DNA of 64,000 nt from Thalassia testudinum. Its lineage: Eukaryota; Streptophyta; Magnoliopsida; Alismatales; Hydrocharitaceae. Numbering within the stretch: the stretch's first letter is position 1; each line of letters starts with the position of its first letter. The position numbers and the translations under genes were made by a program. Location of the stretch: the NCBI GenBank assembly GCA_037157565.1, contig JAZHRO010000022.1, positions 2,852,001-2,916,000 of the forward strand. Direction: 5' to 3'. The notes beneath the pieces are model-generated. The model worked only from the letters and a program-made list of their open reading frames with translations. It was not told the DNA's origin and made no database searches. Of this stretch, positions 1-9,891 are shown piece by piece.

Positions 1-1311
1 GAGCCAACCCTAGGCCGTAAATCACCAAGCTTAGAACTCCAAGACTCCTGCAATAACAAGATTAGAATTGAACCTCTGGAGGGTATAAATTCCGCCCCTT
101 GTTTTGATAAGGTAACCCTCGAAGGTTATTCAGACTTAGGTTCTAATAATTCTACCCACATCCTAAGCCTAGAACCTAGATCTGAAACTTATTGGGAAGA
201 TTATGAGGCCCCTTATGAGAAAGATCAAATTTTTACAGAATATGATTCCGGGCCTTTATTTGATGAATGTCCTTTTCCAACACCCTCAGGAAATCTGATT
301 GATTTTTCAGAAAACATGCCAATTTATGATACAGAAACTGAGGAGTTGGATGAGCAAGGTTTTAATGGGATCTATCCTACCAGCTTAGAGCTTGAACAGA
401 ACATCTTTTTGAGCCCAGAAGTGACATATAGGCTAGAACCCAGTCAGGCTGCTGATTCCACATCTGATGATTTGTGCTGTGGTGGAATTCATGATCATTT
501 TCGCCAACTCTCCGACAATTTCAGATCTGACTATAATTGCGGAGAGATTCCCCTTCCTGAACACACCAGGCCTATCCACGACCTCAGTTCACATGACTCT
601 GACTCTGAGGTCCTGATTCCCGAGATCACTGATAACACAGAATCATTCCTTTTCGATCCTCAGGAACCAAAAACAGAAAATGCCAAGAATGATTGTAACC
701 CAGAATCCAAATTTTTTCTCGAATCCGATTTCTTTCATCCTACAGACACTCTTCCGGCATTTGATAGTTACCCAGCGGACTCTCTACAGGAAACCACCTA
801 TCATCCGTCTCTAGAAGAGCCCTCGTACACAATGGCCACCTCAGCCGCACACACAGAACGGATCAAAACCTCTTCCCAACCTCAACCTGCAACCGGACTC
901 AATTTCTATTCAGATTCACCTCTCACCAAGCCGATTGCATTTCCACATCGGGTTTCGAACATTGATCAGACTACATGCCATGCTCTATCATTCTCTGATC
1001 ACCCCTGTAGGGTTCCTGCATCAACCACTGATTATCCTACGGGTCCCTACTCTGACCAGGCTGATTCGGCACAGCCAAACCCTGCGTTTACACTTCCACA
1101 TCCATCTGAGCCTCATAGTTTATGGTGGGTTCCACACTTTTTTATCCACATCTATCAACCCACTAGATTGATTGGGTTTGGGCTGCATCATCAGCCTGTT
1201 GATCTGAACAAGCACCTGGTTGGACCAACCAGGCTCTTAATCAAGGTGCTTGTCTTACAAAACTCTGCTGATTTGACCATCCCCTCTCCATCGCATTTCC
1301 CGCTTGGCTGA
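1..1311 (+). CDS. Orphan ORF of an Athila-like element (partial at left edge)
   Basis: The frame is open from base 1 to a TGA at 1309-1311 (436 codons visible), so the true start lies left of the window; the first internal ATG is at 316. The protein is acidic and rich in Ser, Pro and Asp (for example HDLSSHDSDSEV), with no gag zinc knuckle, protease, RT or integrase motif and no membrane segment. I do not recognise it. It is the last ORF before the 3' untranslated region of an Athila-like Ty3/Gypsy element: a GCGCTTAACGGGAGGCAGCC block follows directly, then a polypurine tract and the LTR at 2854. The non-autonomous element at 53354-60482 has an ORF in the same relative place. It could be an element-specific accessory protein or a decayed structural protein. 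The lack of stops over 1.3 kb contrasts with the battered pol genes nearby. Confidence 0.6.
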   Translation, partial: EPTLGRKSPSLELQDSCNNKIRIEPLEGINSAPCFDKVTLEGYSDLGSNNSTHILSLEPRSETYWEDYEAPYEKDQIFTEYDSGPLFDECPFPTPSGNLIDFSENMPIYDTETEELDEQGFNGIYPTSLELEQNIFLSPEVTYRLEPSQAADSTSDDLCCGGIHDHFRQLSDNFRSDYNCGEIPLPEHTRPIHDLSSHDSDSEVLIPEITDNTESFLFDPQEPKTENAKNDCNPESKFFLESDFFHPTDTLPAFDSYPADSLQETTYHPSLEEPSYTMATSAAHTERIKTSSQPQPATGLNFYSDSPLTKPIAFPHRVSNIDQTTCHALSFSDHPCRVPASTTDYPTGPYSDQADSAQPNPAFTLPHPSEPHSLWWVPHFFIHIYQPTRLIGFGLHHQPVDLNKHLVGPTRLLIKVLVLQNSADLTIPSPSHFPLG

Positions 1312-2255
1312 AAGGCATCAAATTTAGCGCTTAACGGGAGGCAGCCCGTCATTCTCTTTGAAAACCTGAAACTTGTTCTGACACCTTTCAGCACTCGAAG
1401 TTCACCCTTATAGACAGCCGACCCCAACTCAGATGTTCGCATCTGAAATTTGAAATCGTCCGCAAAAATTCAACCCGACCCATCCACTCACCCAAATTTC
1501 TGTCTTAAGGAATGAACTAAGACCCCCTAGGTTACAATGAGGACATTGCAAATCTTAGGCATGGGGGGGTAGGAAAGTGCAAAAACTTGTAAGAAAAGGT
1601 TTCAAACAAAAAAATTCACATATGCCAAAAATACCATAAAAATTAAAAAATTTTTCGAAAAAGAATAAGAGGAAAAGAGGAGAAGGAAAATTTTGTGAAG
1701 GAGAAAAGAAACAAAATGAAAAAGGAGCACAAAATTATAAGAAAAGTTGATAGTCATTAGTAAGGAACTAAGGAATTAACCTAAGTTCTAGACCTCATTC
1801 AAGAAAATAACTGAAAAGTGCACAATGAGATTAGTAAGAATGCAAACCTTAGGCATTCTTGAATAGACTCTTAGTACTCATTAAGATCTGGACACTCCTC
1901 AAGAGGTTGAGGAAAATGAAAAGCTGAAGTATTAGGTCTAAGGCTTAGGGAGTATTCGGCCTCGTTAACTAATTTTTGGTTTACGGGACTCAGTAACCTA
2001 AGCACCCTAATCTCACACACAGCCTGGTTCAGTAAGCGTAAAAATCAGAATCACGCAGTAGCATCGCAAAAATCTGAAAAGAACACCTAGAATAGGAGCG
2101 GCCGATCAACACAAGTTGATTTGGACGAGTTCCCAGCGCGGAGAGGCGGGAAATCCCCTCGAAGATGCGTAACAAAATATCATCTCCTCGGTGCTTGTCT
2201 CTTAGGATATTTACATATCCTACGGGGGGCATGTAAGCACTCTGCTGGTTCAGAT

Positions 2256-2405
2256 TCCATGGATGGCATTATCTCGAAATGTCAATTGCCAGGGTCTGGA
2301 TTCGGCCACGGAATACCATGGATGGGATTATCTCGAAATCTCAATAGCCAGGGTTCCGGGGGTTGCCATGGGCGGTGCTATCTCGAAGCATCGATCGCCA
2401 GGAAC
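2256..2405 (+). repeat. Three-copy minisatellite in the Athila-like 3' UTR
   Basis: Three degenerate copies of a unit that starts CCATGGATGG, continues with ATCTCGAA and ends GCCAGGG begin near 2258, 2317 and 2366. The spacing is about 59 and 49 bp. The right-hand element carries the counterpart on the minus strand near 33985-34110, so the repeat predates the separation of these copies. Confidence 0.75.
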
Positions 2406-2837
2406 CCTTGAGGATTGATGATGGGAGCAAGGAATCTGATACAGACCGTGTTGAAAAGCCAATCCTAGACTAGAACTAAAAAGAAAAAAGAGAGAGAAAA
2501 CTCTCCAAACAGAAAAAACTTTCTATCTCTCTTACAAAACGCACTGCGAACTGAACCAGGGCTAAAATCATTTCAAGCACGGGTGCTTTAACCACGAAGT
2601 CCAATAAACCTTAGGTTAGTTCTTGTGGGCCTTAAAAACCTTTGCTAAAAGACTGAGGCTAAGGCTAGACAGATTTGGATCTTGATTGGTACTAGAGTAT
2701 CTTTTAGGCCTATGGTCAGCATTCTAACCTAATCTATGCTCAAATAAAAAAAAGCACTTATCTAAAACCATTGAAAACTTCATGGTCTAGAACAAGGGTT
2801 GAAACCTTAAGTTTTTTTTGCTAAGGGACTAGCAAAA

Positions 2838-2853
2838 GCTAGGCATGGGGGTA
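2838..2853 (+). promoter_or_regulatory. Polypurine tract next to the 3' LTR
   Basis: AGCTAGGCATGGGGGTA ends immediately before TGATGAG, the first bases of the LTR. This is the expected position of the plus-strand primer of an LTR retrotransposon. The same core abuts the minus-strand LTR at 33515. Confidence 0.8.
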
Positions 2854-3673
2854 TGATGAGAACCTCATCATGAGCCATAACTAGCTCATTTTGACCCAAT
2901 ACAAAGGATAAAAGCTCCTACATATCTCAAGGAAAAGCTTAACTCAGAGAATTCTGAGTTTGAGAAGAAAACAAGTCATAAGGGGTAAAAGTGCAATTTT
3001 ACCAGTATAATCTGCATACAGGGTAATTCAGGGCCCAAACACAGGTCAAAACAGCTTAATAAGAATAAAAGTGGGATGAGATGATCTAGCAAGGGCTACA
3101 GCACTTCCAAGGAACCAAATGATAATCTGTAACCCTAAAACAACCCACTTCAATTCACAAGGTTCGAGGCAAAGTAAAAATAGAATAAACCCTCTAAAAT
3201 TCATAGAAAAATAATCTCTAGGGTTTAGAACCTTCAATTTGGCCTTTAGAACCCATTTTGACCTACATTGAGAACCATGCCCAATTAATAACTTAATTTG
3301 GGTTTTTGCGCAAATTGACCGGTCAAACAAGGTTTAATATGAAAATAAAATTCACCATCAGATTCCTTAGGTCCTAATTAGTCATGTATAAAAACTTGAG
3401 CCTAAGAAGAAACCTCCTTGACCGAATTTACACTTTGGTCCTCATATATTTACTCTTTGGCCCTCAACTTTTGAACCCTCGCATTTAGGCCCCTAACTCT
3501 CCTTCGTTCTTTGCAAACAGGTCCCTCCTGCAAAACCCTGCCAGCACCATGCTCCGGCGACCTTGCGCGGAGCATGGCGCCGCGCAGGGTGAGGTGGAGG
3601 ACCTGGCAAGTGTACCGGGGGTGCCCTGCGTCGTGAGCCGTCGCAGGAGCACCCCCATGGTCACTGTAGCCCC

Positions 3674-3707
3674 CCATACCGGCCGTGCGAACGCACGGAC
3701 GGTATGG
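3674..3707 (+). other. 34-nt hairpin 72 bp upstream of the LTR TATA box
   Basis: The arms CCATACCG...CGGTATGG and CCGTGC...GCACGG are separated by one G·A mismatch and close on a GAAC loop. The minus-strand LTR has a hairpin of identical length at 32662-32695, with paired base changes in the stem. Confidence 0.7.
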
Positions 3708-3778
3708 GTTCGAATTCCGACCATGCTCCGGCGAGGGAGACACGTCGTCTCCCTCCGCCTTCCTCCCTGCTACAACCC

Positions 3779-3786
3779 TATAAATA
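3779..3786 (+). promoter_or_regulatory. TATA box of the left Athila-like LTR
   Basis: TATAAATA in a CCCTATAAATACCCC context, between a GC-rich U3 and a CT-rich leader. It is the expected core promoter for the element's RNA. The equivalent in the other copy is TATTTAA on the minus strand at 32586-32592. Confidence 0.75.
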
Positions 3787-4673
3787 CCCCCCGCCGCGCC
3801 ACCGACCAAGGCAGCCTGGATCTGACGGAGAAAACCCCCAGCTTTCGTCTCTTCTTTCTCCGGCAGACGCTCACCAGCTCCGGCGACTTCCTCTCCCTCC
3901 ACCTCTTCGCTCTGCCGCACTACCAGCAGCAGAGACCTCTTCCCCTGCTCTTCCCGCGCCACGCCGCACCCAGCTGGCGCCTCTCCAGCCTTCTGCTCGC
4001 CGCCGCCCCTCTCCCTGAGCATCATCTTCTCCGGCGACAGTCGATACGACTGTCGCCCTGTTCCTCCCCCTTCGTCCCTGCAGTTAAGTTAAACTTACTC
4101 CCCTTCTCCTCCTCTTTCTTTCCCCGCTTTCGATTTAGTCAATTAAGCCCTCTACCGACCCTGTTCACCCTCATCCTCTCCGCCTCCGACCACCCTCCGG
4201 CGAGCCGCTCCCATCACCTCAGCGACCCACACGGCTCGCCGACCACCGCAGAACTTCCGCCTCCTCACCCTGATCCTCTTCCGCCCCTCCACTTCCCACC
4301 AAACACCCTCTGCAGACCCACCGAACACACCCACTCCCTCGCTCACAGTCTGACCTAGGACGACCTAACAGCTCCATCACACCCCCTGCAGACCCCCTGA
4401 CCACCTTCGCCGTGCCACGGCGAAGGTCCTCCGCCTGTCTGATTCGGCCGAGAGGCCGTGCCATTGGTTTCAGGTTCCAGGCCTTGGCCGCCATTGGCGA
4501 GGAAGCTCGAAGCCTGCTCGAGGTTGCTCCAAGCCGAGATGTCCCAGATTGAATAGCCACGGCCAGCGCGGAAGAGACTCACGCACACACCCTGGCCCTC
4601 GATTGGAGCTGTACGCCTCAACAGCCGACGCAATTGGGAGCGCCATCCCTGCTGCAGGCGTAAGAGAATTGGG

Positions 4674-4730
4674 GTGGGACATTTAGTCCCACCTCGGAAT
4701 CTCTCAAAGGCGCGCGGACACATAAATTGA
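4674..4730 (+). promoter_or_regulatory. USE-like motif plus TATA-like box within the LTR
   Basis: The dyad GTGGGAC-ATTTA-GTCCCAC (4674-4692) runs into AGTCCCACCTCGG, which matches the plant snRNA upstream sequence element RTCCCACATCG at 10 of 11 positions. An ACATAAATTG box follows about 24 bp later. The pair is kept on the minus strand in the other LTR copies, for example 51695-51746. The promoter role is inferred. Confidence 0.4.
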
Positions 4731-5189
4731 AAAACTGCCGTATGCTGTTTGCCTCAGTTACCACGGGGTGAGGTCCCTCTCACCCGACCCGACCCGACTC
4801 GGCCTCGTCCGTGACCACGCTCCGCGGACCTGGCCCGACCCGATTAGACTGACCTGCACTCCTCGCCCACCACGCACGCCGGTGGGCCTGGACCCGGGCC
4901 TGATCCGAACCCGATTACCCGATAGCGCTCTGGGAGAGCTTCCGAAGAGTGATTTCAGAGAGAGAGAGAGATACGCGGGGAAAGGGGGTAGAGTAGGTTT
5001 TTGCCTTCTGATGAACTCTTGAGCGTGCAGGCACAGGTGAAGGACTGCGGAAGAAGAAGCAGCTGCACTGTAGCAACTGCTCAGTTAAGTCGTCGAAGCT
5101 CCTGGCCAGACGACGGACAGCCAGCAGCCAGAGCAACACAGAAGGCAGGCTGAAGAAGAAGGAAGGGAGACTTAGTAGCCGAAGGCAGA

Positions 5190-5400
5190 AGCACCACGAT
5201 TGCAGAAGAAGAAAAGAAAAGAAGCAAGAAGCAAGAAAAGAAGAAGACGATCTGAAGAAAAAGAAAGAAAGGAAACAAGGAAGAACAGAAGAAGAAGAGC
5301 ACGAGGGGAAAATCTGAAGAAAGCAGAAGAAAAAGAAGAAGAAGAAGAAGAACAGGAAGAACCAAAGACAAAGAGGAAGAAAGAAGAAAAGAAGCAGAAG
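5190..5400 (+). repeat. GA-rich polypurine tract in the LTR
   Basis: About 210 bp of almost pure purine (GAA and AAG repeats) on the element's sense strand. The frames it opens on both strands (Lys/Glu-rich or Ser/Phe/Leu-rich) are artefacts of composition. The minus-strand LTR copies show the same tract as CT-rich plus-strand sequence. Confidence 0.8.
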
Positions 5401-5591
5401 CCAATTTTTCATCTCTCTCTCTCTCTCTTTATTTTTGTAATAGAATTTGTATATCTCTAGAATACAACTTGCTCCCTGAGTTCGACCTCGGGAACTCTTT
5501 TATTTTTCCGAGTAAAAAATTTTTATATGAAACGTTGGTAACAACCGGCTTTACTACAACGAATTAACAACGAAAACCGACGTATCCATCA

Positions 5592-7113
5592 GCGACCCCT
5601 GGAGTTACGGGGGCACTGTGTGGCAGTGACGGTGACACGACAGACTAGGCCAGAGTTGATAGACTGCATCATCACAGGACAGATGGCCGATCCGTACTTG
5701 CAGTCCTTACGCGACAGAGTACTGTCAGGAGACCCAGGGGACTTCTCTTTCACAGACCAGGTGCTGCGCCTGAGGGGACGGTTGTGCGTTCCCAAAGACG
5801 AGGAGCTGTTGAGAGAGCTCCTAACTGAGGCACACAGTTCCAGATTCACCATACATCCCGGAAACACGAAGATGTACCATGACTTGAGACGCGAGTTTTG
5901 GTGGAGGGTGATGAAGCGGGATGTGGGTGAATTCATGCAGCAGTACTTAGTGTGCCAGCAGGTGAAAGCCGAGCATCAGAGGCCTGCGGGGCCGCTACAG
6001 TCGCTTCCAGTGCTAGAGTGGAAGTGGGAGAGCATCACCATGGACTTGGTGGTGGGCTTACCTGTTACCCAGCGAGGGCACGACGCTGTCTGGGTAATTG
6101 TGGATAGACTGACGAAGACGGCACGATTCCTGCCGATCCGAGTCACTTTGGGACCAGCACAGTTGGCAGAGAGGTATGTCCGTGACGTGGTACGACTACA
6201 CGGAGTTCCGCGGGAGATCGTATCCGACCGGGATACCCGCTTTACGTCCCAGTTTTGGGCTGAGTTTCAGCAGGCCCTGGGGACGCGGTTGAGGTTTAGT
6301 ACAGCTTACCACCCCCAGACGGACGGACAGTCCGAGCGTACGATACAGACACTTGAGGACCTTTTGCGTGCCTGTGTACTGGACTGGAGGGGCTCTTGAG
6401 AGGAACACCTGCCCCTGGCGGAGTTTGCATACAACAACAGTTATCACTCGAGCATCGGCATGGCTCCCTACGAGGCTCTGTACGGACGGAGGTGTATGGC
6501 ACCCTTGAGTTGGGTTGAGGTGGGGACCAAGTGGGAGGTTGGCCCCAGGTTGATCCGGCAGAGTCAGGAGGTAGTCGAGCAGATCCATAGGTGACTCTGC
6601 ACTGTCAGGAGCAGACAGAAGAGCTACGCGGATCGGAAATGCAGAGAGGTGCAGTTGGAGGTTGGGGACCACGTCTTTCTCCGTGTTTCGCCCATGAAGG
6701 GCCTGCAGCGGTTTGGGGTGAGAGGGAAGCTCGCGCCGAGGTTTGTGGGGCCCTTTGGGGTCCTGGAGCGGGTTGGACCCGTTGCTTGCAGGCTTGCCCT
6801 CCCCTCGCAGCTTTCTGGTGTGCACGAAGTGTTCCACGTGTCCAACCTCAGGAGGTACGTAGCCGATCCCGGCCACGTACTGAGTCACGAGAGCGTCGAG
6901 GTGGACGACAACCTGACCTACCCCGAGCGGCCAGTGCAGATTCTAGATCGAGCCGTCCGCAGTTTGAGACGAAAGCAAGTACCCCTGGTAAAGGTTTTGT
7001 GGAGAAGTCAGCGGTACGAGGAGGCTGCCTGGGAGCCTGAGGCGGCAATGCGGGAGTGGTACCCGAAACTCTTCGCGGGTACGTCTTTTCGGACTGGCTT
7101 CGGTCCTCTTTGA
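5592..7113 (+). pseudogene. Tekay-type integrase with chromodomain (pol 3' part, two in-frame stops)
   Basis: One frame runs to a TGA after FGPL, interrupted by TGA codons at 6397 and 6592. In order it shows the end of an RNase H-integrase linker, the HHCC region (HSSRFTIHPGN, then YLVCQQVK, where the first zinc-binding Cys has become Tyr), the catalytic core (WKWESITMDLVVGLPVTQ; then SDRDTRF; then TDGQSERTIQTLE with the third acidic residue), the GPF/Y region (FVGPFGVLERVGPVA) and a C-terminal chromodomain (YPERPVQILDRAVRSLRRK, then VLWRSQRYEEAAWEPE). Integrase inserts the cDNA, and the chromodomain in this lineage directs insertion to marked chromatin. The upstream pol is cut off by the Athila-like LTR ending at 5591. 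The 3' LTR starts 84 bp downstream. It is non-functional as it stands. Confidence 0.9.
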
Positions 7114-8370
7114 GTTTGTTATGGTTATTTTGACATCTTTCCTACACCCTAGTTCGCGCAAGTTTCGGGGATGAAACTTCCCTTGAGTTTGTTATATTGT
7201 TACGAACGCGCGGCTTCAGACATTTTTAAGACGTCTGGGAGGTGTCCCAGACGTCTAACCAGACGTCTGGGATTCGATTATTTTCGGCACGCGTATTTCG
7301 TCTGCACGCCTGAGCTCGCAGACCTGCGAGCATCTCTCTCTCTTTCTTTTTCCCTCTCCCTCCTACGACCTCTGTCCCGCTCTCTCCCTCCTCCTCGCGC
7401 GACCTTAAAAGGCCACGCCCTCCCCCTCACTCCCGTCACCTCCGCCCCCTTCCTCTCCTCCTTCCAGCCGGTGCGCGAGAGCGAGTGAGCGGCGGCAGCG
7501 ACAGCCGCGGTGAGCGTGGGAGGAGGTGTTGCGCGTGGGAAGAGGCGCTCGGCCGTGAGGGCGAGCTCGCCGGGGCTGCTAGGGCCGGCCGGCGGGGGGA
7601 GCAGCAGACGCGGGGTGACGCGGGAGGCCTGCTGCAGCTCGAGCAGCAGGCGGATGAGGCGCGGCGCGACCGTGCGTCGCGAGCGGAGGGCGAGTCGCGT
7701 TCTGATTCTGGAAATTTTTCCAGAATCAGACGTCTGGGCTTCCAGCCAGATGACGGGGACGACGTCTGGAGGACTGTCCAGACGTTTGAAAGGTGAGTTA
7801 TTTCCGTCTTTCTTCCTTTTCTTCGACTGACCGTACTGAGTGAGAGAGGAAATGGGTACCGCAGGTTCTGATTCGCTGCCCAACACGAATCAAACGTCTG
7901 GCTGCAGTGCCAGATGACGGGAGAGACTTCCAGACGTCCGGGGTGACCATCGGACGTCTGGGGACTAGGACAGACGCCCCCGCAGGTTTCTGGATGTCTG
8001 AGAGACCACGCAAAGCAAGGTAACCCCTGATCCACTTTTTAAGACGTCTGGAATAAGTTCCAGACGTCTGATTTTGCACTGTTTCGTCGTTTTCGACCCG
8101 TTTAGGGCCCGTTCGGAGTCCATTTTCCACGTTTCGAGTTGCGTGCTTTTCGGAATTAAATCCTCTACCTGTCTACAGTAGCTGTATACTGTTTTGAGAA
8201 ATTTCTTGTGTTTGATCCCTGTGATAGGACCCCGTTCCGTTACAGTCTCGGGGGTTGCGGAGGCACGCGGGATTCCCGACCAAGCCCCCAGTACTCCTGT
8301 TGTAACCGGTAGAGTGGCTTTAAGTATAATCTGTTAAATTATGGAACCATAAATAGAACCTACGACATTG

Positions 8371-8520
8371 CATGAATCCTAGGAATGAGAAATAGATTGA
8401 ATGATAGATCCTAGGTGTTGCATGAATCCTAGGGCTGGAAAACTAGATTGTATGATAGATCCTAGGGTATGGCATGAATCCTAAGACGGGAAAACTAGTG
8501 GAATATATGAATACTGCAGT
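8371..8520 (+). repeat. Minisatellite of about 50 bp in the Tekay LTR
   Basis: CATGAATCCT recurs at 8371, 8421 and 8473, each within a longer unit that also holds ACTAGATTG and GATAGATCCTAGG. A longer degenerate duplication follows at about 8745-8960 (CGTAGTACC...GGGCCC). Confidence 0.7.
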
Positions 8521-9008
8521 CTTGGAAAAATGGAAAGGAAATAATAGCTACCTGTAAATTGGTTTAACAGCTGCCTGTTACGAATAAATGAGCATGTCTG
8601 GGAATATGGAATGTATAAACGTGAAACTGGAAAGGTGAAACCTGAATGTGCTGAGTTAAAAGAATCGGAACCCTACGGGAATTAGGAGTGGAACTCCTGG
8701 AAAGAGAAAGGAATGGAACTGAGAAAGAAAGACGTGGTAGTGTGCGGTCTCTTGGGTACGTAGTACCAAGGGAAGTACCTGTACCTGTTTAGTGCAGAGT
8801 GGAGCCAGTCGCCCCAGGGACCCAGGGTTAGGACTGGCCACTTTGTACCGACTTGCTGGCCCTCGTGTATGTAGTACCGAGGAGAGCTACTAGTGTAGGG
8901 AGGTACTAGCTACCCCACGGGCCCCGGGGTTCTACTAGCCTCCTACACCGACTTGTTAGGCCCACTGGGCAAACCAGGGTAGTCAGGCGAGGGTGCGCGG
9001 ACTGTGGA

Positions 9009-9073
9009 GGGGCAAGGCCCCTGTTTGGTTACTGTGGAGGGGTTCGACCCCTGTTACTGAGAGGGCTCTGCCC
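9009..9073 (+). repeat. Row of three G4/C4 mini-hairpins in the Tekay LTR
   Basis: GGGGCAAGGCCCC (9009-9021), GGGGTTCGACCCC (9039-9051) and GGGCTCTGCCC (9063-9073) are each self-complementary. The minus-strand LTR has the matching row at 17908-17968 with different inner bases. Confidence 0.65.
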
Positions 9074-9891
9074 TGTACTGGTTTCGTGCTGTGCTTTGGG
9101 CGCACCCGTTAACGGAAACGACTGACCCGTGCCAGTGAAGGTTAGCTACCTGTGAGTTTATCGCGCGTGCCGTAGTCACCGTTACATCTGTCCGTGACCT
9201 TGGGATGGTTGACTGAGAGTAGGATCACCACGGGGGACTGTCCCGGCCAAGAGAGCACCACGTGCTACTTCTACTGTTCGGAAAAGACTGCAGTCAAGAT
9301 CGTTCCCACGAGGAACATTCGAGATCAAGTGAAGGATCTGAGAAATAGATAAATTGTGAGACAATAGAAAGACGTAAATAAAGAAAGTAACAGAACATAA
9401 CAGCTACTGTACACTCTACTGTTTCTTTTGTTTTAGTTGCCACTCTACTCAGCGTTTTGCCGACGTGTTACACTCGTTACCTTTCAGGACCAGGTGTTGA
9501 GCAGCCAGGGTTAGCGGCTGCAGGGGACGCTGGGCCAAGTAGGGTCCAGTAGAGTTACCACTGTTCTCTTGTACCTCTTTTTGTTCCACTGTAGTGAGTA
9601 GTTCTTGTTACCACTGTACTTTTCTTTACCTGCAGTTAATATTATGTTACGAATGTTGTTCTACTGTTGTGGTGGTATATACTGTAGTGGTTTCTTTCCT
9701 TACTGCTGTATTTTCTTACTGTTAGTTATATTCATGCTGAATGTGGTTTATTTTACTGCTCTTTCGGTTACTTCCTCGTTGGACGACTAGGTCTTGGGAT
9801 TAGTCGAGTCGGTCCGGTTCTTGTGTCTCGTAGGGACTCGGGAATCAGGTCGTTACAGGTACGGAAAGGAAAATATATACGCATAACAAAC

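Larger units (their letters stand above)
1312..2853 (+). other. 3' untranslated region of the left Athila-like element, with two PPT-like tracts
   Basis: There is no credible ORF here. The block GCGCTTAACGGGAGGCAGCC lies around 1328-1348. A motif reading ACAATGAGGACATTGCAA, followed by GGCATGGGGGGG, lies around 1535-1570; this is an internal polypurine-like tract. A second tract, GGCATGGGGGTA (2842-2853), directly abuts the LTR and is the likely plus-strand primer. The same series occurs on the minus strand at 33515-35060 and, more diverged, at 54836-56160. The stretch 1590-1760 is A-rich. Confidence 0.75.
2854..5591 (+). mobile_element. 3' LTR of the left Athila-like element
   Basis: The 2738-bp LTR begins TGATGAGAACCTCATCA and ends CATCA. 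Its right edge is fixed precisely: 5592 onward (GCGACCCCTGG) aligns with uninterrupted Tekay pol sequence near 11370 on the minus strand, so the element inserted into a Tekay pol gene. Inside are a U3 hairpin (3674-3707), a TATA box (3779), a USE-like motif (4685) and a GA-rich tract (5190-5400) close to the end. The U3 matches the minus-strand LTR at 31149-33514. The long frames in this interval (for example 3549-4358) are compositional and not genes. Confidence 0.85.
7198..9857 (+). mobile_element. 3' LTR of the plus-strand Tekay element
   Basis: The 2660-bp LTR starts TGTTACGAAC and ends GGTCGTTACA. It follows a short purine-rich stretch (AAGTTTCGGGGATGAAAC near 7160). It matches the minus-strand LTR at 17145-19835 along its length. 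U3 and the following region hold about a dozen AGACGTCT-type palindromes (7230-8070), including a 30-nt inverted repeat at 7701-7730. A TTAAAAGG box near 7404 may be the TATA element. No PBS follows 9857, which confirms it as a 3' LTR. The next base is already the 3' UTR of the minus-strand Tekay copy. Confidence 0.85.

Noticed and set aside
3660..3725. tRNA gene suggested by GGGTTCGAATTCCGACCA
   Set aside because: The B-box-like end is there, but T-stem pairing is poor, no A box is found, and the preceding hairpin does not fit a cloverleaf. The right-hand LTR lacks the B-box motif.
3549..4358. 269-codon plus-strand frame
   Set aside because: It spans the TATA box and leader of the left LTR, is Pro/Ser/Leu-rich in line with GC- and CT-rich composition, and overlaps frames on both strands.
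7278..8035. Two minus-strand frames of about 200 codons
   Set aside because: They lie within the GC-rich part of the Tekay LTR, antisense to the element, and are Arg/Ser/Pro-rich shadows.
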